Source: Vulcanimicrobiota bacterium
GTDB lineage: Bacteria > Vulcanimicrobiota > Vulcanimicrobiia > Vulcanimicrobiales > Vulcanimicrobiaceae
Reading direction: 5' to 3'
Assembly (NCBI GenBank): GCA_030040695.1
Contig: JASHTE010000113.1
Span: 1 to 6,533, forward strand
DNA length: 6,533 nt
In this document: positions 1 to 6,471 of the stretch, in pieces
How positions within the stretch are numbered: the stretch's first letter is position 1
How the letters are laid out: every line of letters begins with the position of its first letter
Notes under the pieces: model-generated
The model's database searches: none
Seen by the model: the letters and a program-made list of their open reading frames with translations, nothing else
What the model was told of the DNA's origin: nothing
Position numbers and translations under genes: made by a program

Positions 1-1253
1 CAGGGGTGACACGAGACCGACTCTACGCGCTTACGGAGTGGCGAGGACGCGGCTTTACGCTCGTCGACACCGCCGGCATCGACCCCGACGCGCATCGCGA
101 GCGTCCCGAGAGCGAGATCGCAGCGGCGACCAGCCGCCAAGCGGAGACTGCCGCTCAGGAGGCGGACCTCGTTCTCTTCGTCGTCGATGCGAATGACGGG
201 CGCCGCCCACTCGACGAAGACGTTGCGCGCATCCTGCGCACAACGCGACGCCCCATGCTGCTCGTCGCGAACAAAGCAGAGTCACCGGGCGCGGCAGCAT
301 CGGTTCACGCCGAGTTTTCCTCGCTCGGGTTCGGAGAGCCGATCCCTGTCTCGGCCATCCATGGCGAGGGAACGGGCGATCTGCTCGATCGCATCGTCGA
401 ACTGCTCCCCGGCCGGGTCGAGGCGCCGACAGCCGAGGCGCAGATCGCCGTCGCAATCGTCGGAAGGCCGAACGTTGGGAAGAGTTCGCTGCTGAACGCG
501 CTCCTCGGCGAGGAGCGCGCGCTCGTCTCGGAGGCCCCCGGAACGACACGCGATGCGATCGACACGATTCTCCACCGTCACGATCGCGCGTTGCGTCTCA
601 TCGACACCGCGGGCGTACGGAAGAAACCGGAGGCACACGGGGCAATCGAGTATTACGCCGCGCTGCGCTCGATTGCAGCGATCTCGCGTTGCGATATCGC
701 GCTGCTCCTCTTCGATGCGACGGTAGGTGTGACAGCGCAGGATCGCAGGCTCGCCGGAATCGTGATCGAGGAGCGCAAGGGCCTGATCATTGTCGGCAAC
801 AAGTGGGACCTTGCGCGCGAGCAGGGCGGTGACTTCAGCCTTGCGGAACTCTCGAGCGCCATCCATGATTTGCTGCCGTTCGCGCGCTTCGCTCCCGTAA
901 CGTTTCTCTCGGCGAAGACGGGCCGACGCCTCGGCAGCCTCATGCCGCTCATCGACCAAGTGGCGGCCAATCTCGATCGGCGGGTGCCGACGCCCCTGCT
1001 GAACAACGTCGTCCGCAGCGCCGTGCTCGCGCATCCGCCGCCCGCAGCGGGTGGGAAAGTGCTGCGTCTGTTCTACGCCTCGCAACCGCAGGCGCACCCA
1101 CCGCTCTTCGTCTTTCACTGTAACGATCCGGCCCTGGTGCAGGCTTCGTACGAGCGATTCCTCGAAAACGAACTGCGCCGTCATTTCGACTTTACGGGCG
1201 TACCGTTGACGTTCCAGTTTCGCCCACGACGTGCTGAGGAGGCTGTTGCATGA
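1..1253 (+). CDS. der: Ribosome-assembly GTPase Der (EngA), 5' partial
   Basis: Der is a cytoplasmic GTPase with two tandem G domains and a C-terminal KH-like domain, needed for 50S subunit maturation. The reading frame is open at the window edge; the first codons read P-G-V-T-R-D-R, the G2/switch I motif of G domain 1. The true start and first P-loop therefore lie upstream, roughly 30-35 residues away by comparison with known Der proteins. Counting from the GTG at position 6: G3 DTAGI at 21-25 and G4 NKAE at 89-92 belong to domain 1. Domain 2 has the P-loop GRPNVGKS at 153-160, PGTTRD at 178-183, DTAG at 200-203, NKWD at 265-268 and SAKTG at 302-306. The KH-like domain spans about 320-410. 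The GTG at 6 lies inside a conserved motif and is not the start. The NKxE form in domain 1 also occurs in other Der proteins, from memory in Thermotoga. The stop overlaps the plsY start. Confidence 0.97.
   Translation, partial: GVTRDRLYALTEWRGRGFTLVDTAGIDPDAHRERPESEIAAATSRQAETAAQEADLVLFVVDANDGRRPLDEDVARILRTTRRPMLLVANKAESPGAAASVHAEFSSLGFGEPIPVSAIHGEGTGDLLDRIVELLPGRVEAPTAEAQIAVAIVGRPNVGKSSLLNALLGEERALVSEAPGTTRDAIDTILHRHDRALRLIDTAGVRKKPEAHGAIEYYAALRSIAAISRCDIALLLFDATVGVTAQDRRLAGIVIEERKGLIIVGNKWDLAREQGGDFSLAELSSAIHDLLPFARFAPVTFLSAKTGRRLGSLMPLIDQVAANLDRRVPTPLLNNVVRSAVLAHPPPAAGGKVLRLFYASQPQAHPPLFVFHCNDPALVQASYERFLENELRRHFDFTGVPLTFQFRPRRAEEAVA
1237..1242 (+). promoter_or_regulatory. Shine-Dalgarno AGGAGG of plsY
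   Basis: A full AGGAGG lies inside the last codons of der, 7 bases before the ATG at 1250. With the ATGA stop/start overlap this fixes the plsY start and suggests translational coupling to der. Confidence 0.85.
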
Positions 1254-1852
1254 CGCTCTTTCTGATCGCGCTCGTATCCTTCGCCATAGGCTCGATACCG
1301 TTCGGCTATCTGATCGGCCGCTTTGCCTACAAGCTCGACATCCGAGAACACGGCTCGGGAAACATTGGAGCGGTGAACGCGCTCCGCTCCCTCGGCAAGA
1401 CCGGGGCGACTGCGGTGCTCGTGCTCGACGCCGCAAAGGGTTTCGTGCCGGCATTTTTCGCATTCGGCCGCTACGGCGACGGCGCCGCGTCAGTCGCGGC
1501 TGCCGCAGCGGTGCTCGGGCACTGCTTCTCACCGTGGCTGCGTGGGCGCGGCGGCAAGGGCGTTGCCACATCGTTCGGCGCGATCTTCGCGCTCAACGGC
1601 TTCGCCGGAGGCATCGTAGTTCTCGGTTGGATCGCGGGCGTACTGGCGACGCAGTTCTCTTCGGTCGGCTCCCTCTTTGGCAGCTTGCTCGCCCCCGTCG
1701 CACTCTACGTGTTCACGTATGGCGCGGTTCCGGAGACGCTCTACGGCATCTTCGCGCTCGCGCTCATCGCATACACGCATCGCGAGAACATCATCCGGCT
1801 GCGGGACGGGACGGAGAATCCCATCCGCCTCGATCGCAGCGAGGAAGCATAG
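1250..1852 (+). CDS. plsY: Glycerol-3-phosphate acyltransferase PlsY
   Basis: PlsY is an integral membrane enzyme that transfers the acyl group from acyl-phosphate to position 1 of glycerol-3-phosphate, giving lysophosphatidic acid, the first step of phospholipid synthesis. It needs PlsX to make acyl-phosphate; no plsX is in this window. The 200-residue length is normal for the family. The three conserved cytosolic loops are visible: [13 protein letters not shown] at 34-46 (Ser36, Arg46), [10 protein letters not shown] at 98-107 (glycine loop with Lys103), and H177, N180 and GTE at 187-189. The N-terminal segment contains [11 protein letters not shown], typical of PlsY. Hydrophobic stretches fit several transmembrane helices. 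One oddity is Val42, where the family usually has Thr (GATN). It overlaps der by 4 bases and has a perfect Shine-Dalgarno. In several bacteria der and plsY are followed by gpsA; here efp follows instead. Confidence 0.96.
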   Translation: MTLFLIALVSFAIGSIPFGYLIGRFAYKLDIREHGSGNIGAVNALRSLGKTGATAVLVLDAAKGFVPAFFAFGRYGDGAASVAAAAAVLGHCFSPWLRGRGGKGVATSFGAIFALNGFAGGIVVLGWIAGVLATQFSSVGSLFGSLLAPVALYVFTYGAVPETLYGIFALALIAYTHRENIIRLRDGTENPIRLDRSEEA

Positions 1853-1869
1853 AGGAGCACCTCTCTTTT
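1851..1869 (+). terminator. Weak hairpin with short T run, plsY-efp gap
   Basis: AGAGG (1851-1855) and CCTCT (1860-1864) form a 5-bp stem with a 4-base loop, followed by CTTTT. It begins at the plsY stop codon. This resembles a minimal intrinsic terminator or attenuator, but the stem is short and there are only four T's. It may do nothing. The same bases contain an AGAGGAG that could pair with 16S rRNA but is 33 bases from the efp start. Confidence 0.2.
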
Positions 1870-1890
1870 GGCCCGTATGACGCGCGCGAC

Positions 1891-2451
1891 ATGATCTCAT
1901 CGAACGACTTGCGCAACGGCGTCACTATCGTGGTCGACGGGCAGCTTTGGAGCGTCATCGAGTTTCTTCACGTGAAGCCCGGGAAAGGCTCGGCTTTCGT
2001 GCGCACGCGGCTCAAGAACGTCAAAACCGGCGCGACCGTCGAGCGTACCTTTCGCGCCGGCGAGAAATTGGAGCGCGCAACCGTCGAGAACCGCGAGATG
2101 CAGATGCTCTACAATGACGCCGATGGGTATCATTTCATGGACCAGGAATCGTTCGAGAACGTGACGCTCCAGCGCGACCTCATTGGTGACCCGGCGGACT
2201 TCTTGAAAGACGGCATGGTGGTCGAGGTGCAGTTCTACCAAGGAACGCCTATCGGCGTCGACTTGCCGCCGCACGTCGAGCTCAAAGTCGTCGAGACCGA
2301 CCCAGGGTTCCGTGGCGACACGGCGACGAACGTCACGAAGCCGGCGAAGCTCGAAACCGGAGCGAGCGTGCAGGTGCCGCTCTTCGTCGAGAGCGGTAAC
2401 GTGATTCGCATCGACACGCGCGACCGCCGGTATATCGGCCGCGTCAGTTAG
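1891..2451 (+). CDS. efp: Elongation factor P (EF-P)
   Basis: EF-P binds between the ribosomal P and E sites and promotes peptide-bond formation at polyproline stretches. The product is 186 residues, normal for the family. It begins [10 protein letters not shown], a standard EF-P N-terminus, and the upstream frame has no other start codon before plsY ends, so ATG 1891 is firm. Domain I (about 1-63) carries the loop [10 protein letters not shown] at 27-36 with Lys32 at the tip, where many EF-Ps are post-translationally modified. The OB domain II contains [15 protein letters not shown], and domain III contains [14 protein letters not shown] and ends [15 protein letters not shown] lysine rather than arginine argues against EarP rhamnosylation. 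Which modification applies, if any, cannot be read here, and no modification enzyme is in the window. No Shine-Dalgarno lies within 4-12 bases of the start, so initiation may depend on coupling or occur without one. Confidence 0.97.
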   Translation: MISSNDLRNGVTIVVDGQLWSVIEFLHVKPGKGSAFVRTRLKNVKTGATVERTFRAGEKLERATVENREMQMLYNDADGYHFMDQESFENVTLQRDLIGDPADFLKDGMVVEVQFYQGTPIGVDLPPHVELKVVETDPGFRGDTATNVTKPAKLETGASVQVPLFVESGNVIRIDTRDRRYIGRVS

Positions 2452-2460
2452 CGCTGCGCG

Positions 2461-3234
2461 GTGACGACCGCCGTCGAGCTCTTCATTGCCGCTTTCATAG
2501 CGAGTATCTTCGGCTCGATGGTGGGGCTCGGCGGTGGTTTCATCCTTGTGCCCGTCCTCCGCCTCTTCTTTGGATTGGGCCCGGCCGATGCGGCGGGAAC
2601 CTCGCTGGTACTCGTCGTCGCGAACAGCGCGAGCGGCGCGACGACCTACCTCTTGCAGCACCGCCTCCACGTTCGGGTAGGACTGTGGCTCGCTGCGGGC
2701 GGCGTGCCGGGAAGCGTCGTCGGTGCAGTGCTGGCGAAACGTATCTCGCCGACACTCTTCGATGGGCTGCTTGCGGCGATACTCATCCTCGTCGCCCTCG
2801 ACATGATCTTTCGGCGGGTGCACACGATAGGCAAGCGCGAAGATCCTACGGCCCCGGTGCACGCGCTCCGTGGCATGCCGATTGCTGCGGCGCTCTCCGT
2901 CGGCTTTGCCGTCGGCCTCGTCTCCAGCCTCTTCGGCGTTGGAGGCGGCGTGGTGCTCGTGCCGACGCTGCTCTACCTCTCAGACCTCCCCGCGCACGCG
3001 ATCAGCGCAACCTCGCACTTCGGCATCGTGCTCACGTCGCCGGTAGGTCTTGTGGTCCATGCCTTCCAACACGACATTCGCGTCGCCGACATCGCATCGC
3101 TGGTCATCGGCGGGCTCTGCGGGGGGCCGATCGGCGCTCACCTTTCGCTGAAGCTGCAATCGCGCCAGCTCCTCTACTTCGTCGCGCTCGCCCTTGCGAT
3201 TGGCGCGGTCTCGCTCATCTTGCGCCACATCTGA
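2461..3234 (+). CDS. TSUP (TauE/SafE, formerly DUF81) family membrane permease
   Basis: This is a 257-residue, strongly hydrophobic protein of the TSUP family, whose studied members export sulfite or move sulfonates and organic sulfur compounds across the inner membrane. The two halves are homologous: the glycine motif GLGGGFILVP at 22-31 recurs as GVGGGVVLVP at 159-168, as expected of TSUP. About eight membrane segments can be drawn, with a charged cytosolic linker around 119-138 (RRVHTIGKREDPTAP). The chosen start is GTG 2461, which keeps the whole first helix; the next in-frame candidate, ATG 2518, would cut into it. No Shine-Dalgarno is visible. It starts 9 bases after efp and may be read from the same transcript. 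The substrate cannot be told from sequence, and no sulfur-metabolism gene is nearby. Confidence 0.9.
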   Translation: MTTAVELFIAAFIASIFGSMVGLGGGFILVPVLRLFFGLGPADAAGTSLVLVVANSASGATTYLLQHRLHVRVGLWLAAGGVPGSVVGAVLAKRISPTLFDGLLAAILILVALDMIFRRVHTIGKREDPTAPVHALRGMPIAAALSVGFAVGLVSSLFGVGGGVVLVPTLLYLSDLPAHAISATSHFGIVLTSPVGLVVHAFQHDIRVADIASLVIGGLCGGPIGAHLSLKLQSRQLLYFVALALAIGAVSLILRHI

Positions 3235-3248
3235 AAATCTGATATATC
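3220..3248 (+). promoter_or_regulatory. Possible promoter of the MFS gene, with palindrome GATATATC
   Basis: A short AT-rich patch in GC-rich DNA spans the gap after the permease gene. TATATC (3243-3248) matches 4 of 6 bases of a -10 box. TTGCGC (3220-3225) lies 17 bases upstream but matches only 3 of 6 of a -35 box. The patch also holds a perfect 8-bp palindrome, GATATATC (3241-3248), and two copies of ATCTGA 8 bases apart (3229-3234 and 3237-3242). Transcription would start near 3255, only about 3 bases before the MFS ATG, implying a nearly leaderless message. This is inference from composition and spacing. Confidence 0.3.
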
Positions 3249-3257
3249 TCTGCGTCT

Positions 3258-4487
3258 ATGGCCGCCGTCGCAGGGCTCGTGCCGAGCGTCTTTTCCTCGC
3301 GCGGGTTTCGCCAGTACTTCCTTGGGCAGTCGCTGAGCCTGCTCGGCGATGGTTTGCGTACGCTCTCGATTCCGCTCTTCGCCTACCACCTGACGCACTC
3401 GGCGCTCTCGACGGGGGCATCGCTCATCTGCGAGATCGCCCCGTTCTCGCTCTTTGGGCTCGTCGGCGGGTCGCTCGCGGACCGGCTCGACCGCAGGCGG
3501 CTGATGATCGTCTGCGACGCTATTCGCTGCGCGGTGATGACCGCGTTCGCGATTGCATACGCGCTGCACGTGCTGACGATGGCGATGATCTACAGCGGCT
3601 TGGTCGTCATCTCGGTCAGCGCAGCCGCCTTCTTGAGCGCACAGTCATCGTCGATCCCTTACCTCGTCGGGAAGGAGCGCGCTACCGAGGCGATCGCCGT
3701 GCTCATCGGTGCTGAGAACTTTTCGAATCTCGTCATGCCGACGCTCGGCGGCGCGCTCTTCGCGTTCTTTGGACCCTTCCCGGCACTGATCTTCAACGCT
3801 GCAACCTACCTCGGTTCGCAGCTCTCGCTCATGCGGATCGCCACGCTCGGGCCCGAGAGACGGCACGGCTTACCATCGCTCCGGCAGTTGCGCAATGACG
3901 TCGTGCTCGGATTCCGCGCGCTGTTTGGAGATGTCGGCATGCGCTCACAGGCGCTGCTCGCCTTCGGCTTCAATATGTTCGGCTTCGGAGCGTACGCAAT
4001 CCTCATTCCGTTTCTCAAGCGCGTTTTCGGCGCAACCGATCGCGACGTCGGGTTCTTCTTAGGGATCGCGGCTGTCGGCGCGATTACCGGCACGCTCTTC
4101 GCAACGTTGAACGCGCGACGATGGCCCTTCGGCCGGGCGCTCGTCATTGCGTACGCGCTCGATGCGCTGATCTTTCTTCCGGTCCTCATGGTGCACAGTC
4201 TCTGGCTCGCCGCTCTGTTTTGGGCGCTGACGAGCGCCGTTGCGAACTTCGAAGTCTCGCAGATCATCGGCTTTCGCCTACGCGTCGCGCCCGAGGAGAT
4301 GGTCGGGCGCGTCATGGGCGCGGTGCGGCTCGTCGTGCTCGGCGGAATGGTTCCCGGAGTGCTGCTCTTTGCCTGGATCGCCGATCACCGCAGCGCGTAC
4401 CTCGCGATGGCAATCACGGCTGTCGGCTATGTGACGCTCGCCGCGATTGCCGCATGCACGCCGGGGGTTCGTAACGAAGTCCGCTAG
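3258..4487 (+). CDS. MFS transporter, MFS_3 / EntS-like exporter
   Basis: This 409-residue protein is a major facilitator superfamily transporter. About twelve membrane segments are visible in two groups of six, with a hydrophilic central linker around 196-215. The start fits the MFS_3 type: FRQYFLGQSLSLLGDGLRTLSIPL at 17-40 resembles the 'FRrlwlgq..S.lGd' opening of the group. Motif A is seen as GGSLADRLDRRRL at 70-82. The C-terminal half has VAPEEMVGRVMGAVRL at 343-358, the usual 'p.e..GRvmg' signature. Characterised relatives include the enterobactin exporter EntS and macrolide efflux proteins, so proton-driven export of a small molecule is the best guess; the substrate is unknown. There is no Shine-Dalgarno before ATG 3258. 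It lies 23 bases after the TSUP gene and 2 bases before the longest start of the next gene, so the three are probably transcribed together at least in part. Confidence 0.9.
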   Translation: MAAVAGLVPSVFSSRGFRQYFLGQSLSLLGDGLRTLSIPLFAYHLTHSALSTGASLICEIAPFSLFGLVGGSLADRLDRRRLMIVCDAIRCAVMTAFAIAYALHVLTMAMIYSGLVVISVSAAAFLSAQSSSIPYLVGKERATEAIAVLIGAENFSNLVMPTLGGALFAFFGPFPALIFNAATYLGSQLSLMRIATLGPERRHGLPSLRQLRNDVVLGFRALFGDVGMRSQALLAFGFNMFGFGAYAILIPFLKRVFGATDRDVGFFLGIAAVGAITGTLFATLNARRWPFGRALVIAYALDALIFLPVLMVHSLWLAALFWALTSAVANFEVSQIIGFRLRVAPEEMVGRVMGAVRLVVLGGMVPGVLLFAWIADHRSAYLAMAITAVGYVTLAAIAACTPGVRNEVR

Positions 4488-4493
4488 CGATGC

Positions 4494-4499
4494 AGGAGG
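4494..4499 (+). promoter_or_regulatory. Shine-Dalgarno AGGAGG favouring ATG 4505
   Basis: A full AGGAGG lies 5 bases before ATG 4505 but 2 bases after ATG 4490, in the same frame. It therefore supports 4505 as the start of the small membrane protein, unless the longer form is translated without a Shine-Dalgarno like some neighbouring genes. Confidence 0.65.
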
Positions 4500-4504
4500 C
4501 TTTC

Positions 4505-4993
4505 ATGCTCATCGGCACGGCGTCGGCGACGCTCCTCGGCCTCATGTTCGTCGCCGTCTCGATTACCGCGAGCTACATGACAGAGGAGCTTCGCCCGGGG
4601 CTGGCCGTCTTTCTCTCGCCGACGATCTTCCATCTGGCGCTGACCCTCGTCGTCTGCGTGATCTTGTTGCTGCCCGCAGGCCCGGCGGCGATCGGCGTCC
4701 TCGCGCTCCTCGTGGCACTCTTCGGCCTCGCCTATGCGACGCGCGTCTTGCGCGGCGTCGAGCATTTCTATCGTACTCCGGAGATGGGCGTCGATAACGA
4801 GGACCGCGTCTTCTATGGCCTCTCACCCGTGATTTGTCAGCTCGTCCTCGCGGTCTCAGCGACGCTCATGCTCTACCGAGTGCCGAGCGCCGTATGGATC
4901 CTCAGCGCCGCGCTCGTGGCGCTGCTGCTCGTGTGTATACGCAACGCGTGGGACATCACGGTATGGGCCGTGATCCGTGCCCCCAATCGATAG
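4505..4993 (+). CDS. Small multi-spanning membrane protein of unknown function
   Basis: From ATG 4505 the protein has 162 residues; from ATG 4490 it has 167 (adding MQEAF). Numbering from 4490, about five hydrophobic segments are visible near 8-28, 40-62, 66-88, 110-129 and 132-152. A polar loop at 89-108 carries RGVEHFYRTPEMGVDNEDR. The N-terminal IGTASATLLGLMFVAVSI and the closing IRNAWDITVWAVIR resemble a widespread family of uncharacterised small bacterial membrane proteins. I recognise the pattern but no function. No catalytic motif, signal peptide or metal ligand cluster stands out. The Shine-Dalgarno supports 4505, while relatives as I recall them carry a few residues before the GTA motif, which favours 4490. 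It ends the co-directional run and faces fumC tail to tail. Confidence 0.8.
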   Translation: MLIGTASATLLGLMFVAVSITASYMTEELRPGLAVFLSPTIFHLALTLVVCVILLLPAGPAAIGVLALLVALFGLAYATRVLRGVEHFYRTPEMGVDNEDRVFYGLSPVICQLVLAVSATLMLYRVPSAVWILSAALVALLLVCIRNAWDITVWAVIRAPNR

Positions 4994-4996
4994 CTG

Positions 4997-6421
4997 CTAC
5001 TTTGGTTTCGTCATCTCTGCGGGGACGACGATTTTATCGTAGTCCGCTTCGCTGACGCCGAGCGCGAGCGCCGCGGCCTTAAGCGTCGTCTTCTCGTGAT
5101 GCGCTTTCTTTGCGATGGCGGCGGCCTTGTCGTAGCCGATGTGCGGCGAGAGCGCGGTGACGACCATGAGTGACTCGTCCAGGTGGCGTTTGATCGTCTC
5201 TTCGTTCGGTTCCAAGCCCTCGACCATGTGGATGCGGAACATCGTGCAGGCGTCCTTGAGGAGCGACGTCGAGTGTAGGAAGTTCGCGATCATCACCGGG
5301 TTGAAGACATTGAGCTCGAAGTTGCCCTGCGAAGCGCCGAAGCTGACGGCGAGATCGTTGCCGTACACCTGTACGCAGACCATCGTCATCGCCTCCGACT
5401 GCGTGGGATTGACCTTTCCCGGCATGATCGAGCTCCCCGGCTCGTTCTCCGGCAGGATGAGTTCGCCGATCCCGGCGCGCGGCCCTGAGCCGAGCCAGCG
5501 GATATCGTTCGCGATCTTCATCAGCGCCGCCGCGAGCGTCTTTAGAGCGCCGGAGGCGAAGACGAAGTCGTCGTGCGAGGCGAGCGCGGTGAACTTGTTC
5601 GGATGCGAGCGAAACGGCAGACCCGTAAGCTCCGCAATTCTCCTCGCCGTGCGTTGTGCGAACTCCGGATGAGCGTTCAGGCCGGTGCCGACCGCAGTCC
5701 CGCCGATTGCGAGGTCGTAGAGTGGATCGAGCGCCTCGCGACAAGCCCGAATCGCGCGATCGAGCTGCGTCGCATATCCGGAGAACTCCTGACCGAGCGT
5801 CAGCGGCGTCGCGTCCTGCAGGTGCGTGCGTCCGACCTTCACGATCGCGCTCCACGCCTTCGCTTTCGCCGCAAGCGAATCGCGTAGCGCTTCGACCGCG
5901 GGAAGCATCTCGACCGTCGCCTTCGCCGCCGCCACGTGCATCGCGGTCGGAAACGTGTCGTTCGACGACTGCGACATGTTCACGTCGTCGTTCGGGTGGA
6001 TCGGCTTCTTCGAGCCCATGACGCCGCCGGCCAGCTCGATTGCACGGTTCGAAATGACTTCGTTCACGTTCATGTTCGTCTGCGTCCCGGAGCCGGTCTG
6101 CCAGATGCGTAACGGGAAGTGCGCGTCGAGCTTGCCGTCGATCACCTCGTCCGCCACCCTGACGATGAGTCTCGCTTTTTCGTCGCTGAGCTTTCCCAGC
6201 TCGTTGTTGACGAGAGCGCACGCCTTCTTCAGGGTACCCATCGCGTGAATCACGTCACGCGGCATCACGTCGCGTGGCCACGCGCCGTCGCCGATGTCGA
6301 AGTGGATCAGCGAGCGCGCGGATTGCGCTCCATAGTACTTGTCGGCTGGAACTTCGATGCTGCCCATCGAGTCGGTCTCGGTCCTCGTCTTTGCTCCGTT
6401 GCCCACGATTGTATTTCCCAT
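4997..6421 (-). CDS. fumC: Class II fumarate hydratase FumC
   Basis: FumC is the iron-independent homotetrameric fumarase that interconverts fumarate and L-malate in the TCA cycle. The 474-residue length is close to E. coli FumC (467). Landmarks in order: [17 protein letters not shown] at 17-33; [14 protein letters not shown] at 109-122; HPNDDVN at 142-148 with SSNDTFPTA at 152-160; [10 protein letters not shown] at 197-206, with the general catalytic region His200; and the superfamily signature [11 protein letters not shown] at 329-339, whose flexible loop carries the catalytic serine. The C-terminal [15 protein letters not shown] (427-441) separates it from aspartase-like and argininosuccinate-lyase relatives. 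The conserved part begins near residue 12, so the first ten or so residues are a short extension. ATG 6421 is the only usable upstream start visible; a weak GAAG lies 11 bases before it. The frame is open to the window edge but has no ATG, GTG or TTG there. Confidence 0.97.
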   Translation of the reverse strand: MGNTIVGNGAKTRTETDSMGSIEVPADKYYGAQSARSLIHFDIGDGAWPRDVMPRDVIHAMGTLKKACALVNNELGKLSDEKARLIVRVADEVIDGKLDAHFPLRIWQTGSGTQTNMNVNEVISNRAIELAGGVMGSKKPIHPNDDVNMSQSSNDTFPTAMHVAAAKATVEMLPAVEALRDSLAAKAKAWSAIVKVGRTHLQDATPLTLGQEFSGYATQLDRAIRACREALDPLYDLAIGGTAVGTGLNAHPEFAQRTARRIAELTGLPFRSHPNKFTALASHDDFVFASGALKTLAAALMKIANDIRWLGSGPRAGIGELILPENEPGSSIMPGKVNPTQSEAMTMVCVQVYGNDLAVSFGASQGNFELNVFNPVMIANFLHSTSLLKDACTMFRIHMVEGLEPNEETIKRHLDESLMVVTALSPHIGYDKAAAIAKKAHHEKTTLKAAALALGVSEADYDKIVVPAEMTKPK

Positions 6422-6436
6422 TGCACCGGTATCTTC

Positions 6437-6450
6437 GCGCTCTCGAGCGC
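6437..6450. repeat. 14-bp dyad upstream of fumC
   Basis: GCGCTC-TC-GAGCGC is a perfect inverted repeat with 6-base arms and a 2-base centre. It sits 15 bases upstream of the fumC start. It could be an operator or a small 5'-UTR structure, but such dyads occur by chance in GC-rich DNA. Confidence 0.3.
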
Positions 6451-6471
6451 CGAATGCCTCGGCTTTTAGTC

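Noticed and set aside
6..8. GTG at position 6 as the start of der.
   Set aside because: It is the Val inside the PGVTRDR switch motif, and the first P-loop would be missing; the gene simply runs in from outside the window.
270..281. Der G domain 1 has NKAE instead of the canonical NKxD guanine motif.
   Set aside because: NKxE in the first G domain is, as I recall, found in other Der proteins including Thermotoga, so it is a known variant and not an anomaly.
282..1571. Long minus-strand open frame opposite der and plsY.
   Set aside because: It is arginine-rich, has no recognisable motif and lies opposite two confident genes; a typical GC-rich antisense shadow.
1231..1890. Upstream extension of the efp frame through plsY, suggesting a fusion protein.
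   Set aside because: It is an out-of-frame shadow of plsY; the EF-P N-terminus at ATG 1891 is canonical and has no closer in-frame start.
2510..2967. Repeated glycine motif in the TSUP gene as a possible recent duplication.
   Set aside because: The two GxGGGxxxVP copies are the ancient internal repeat of the family, not a new event.
5079..6221. Second long minus-strand frame within fumC.
   Set aside because: Its translation is low-complexity Arg/Asp/Glu-rich and overlaps fumC in another frame; only fumC shows family motifs.
5139..6469. Plus-strand frames opposite fumC.
   Set aside because: They lack Shine-Dalgarno sites and recognisable motifs and are explained by codon bias of fumC on the other strand.
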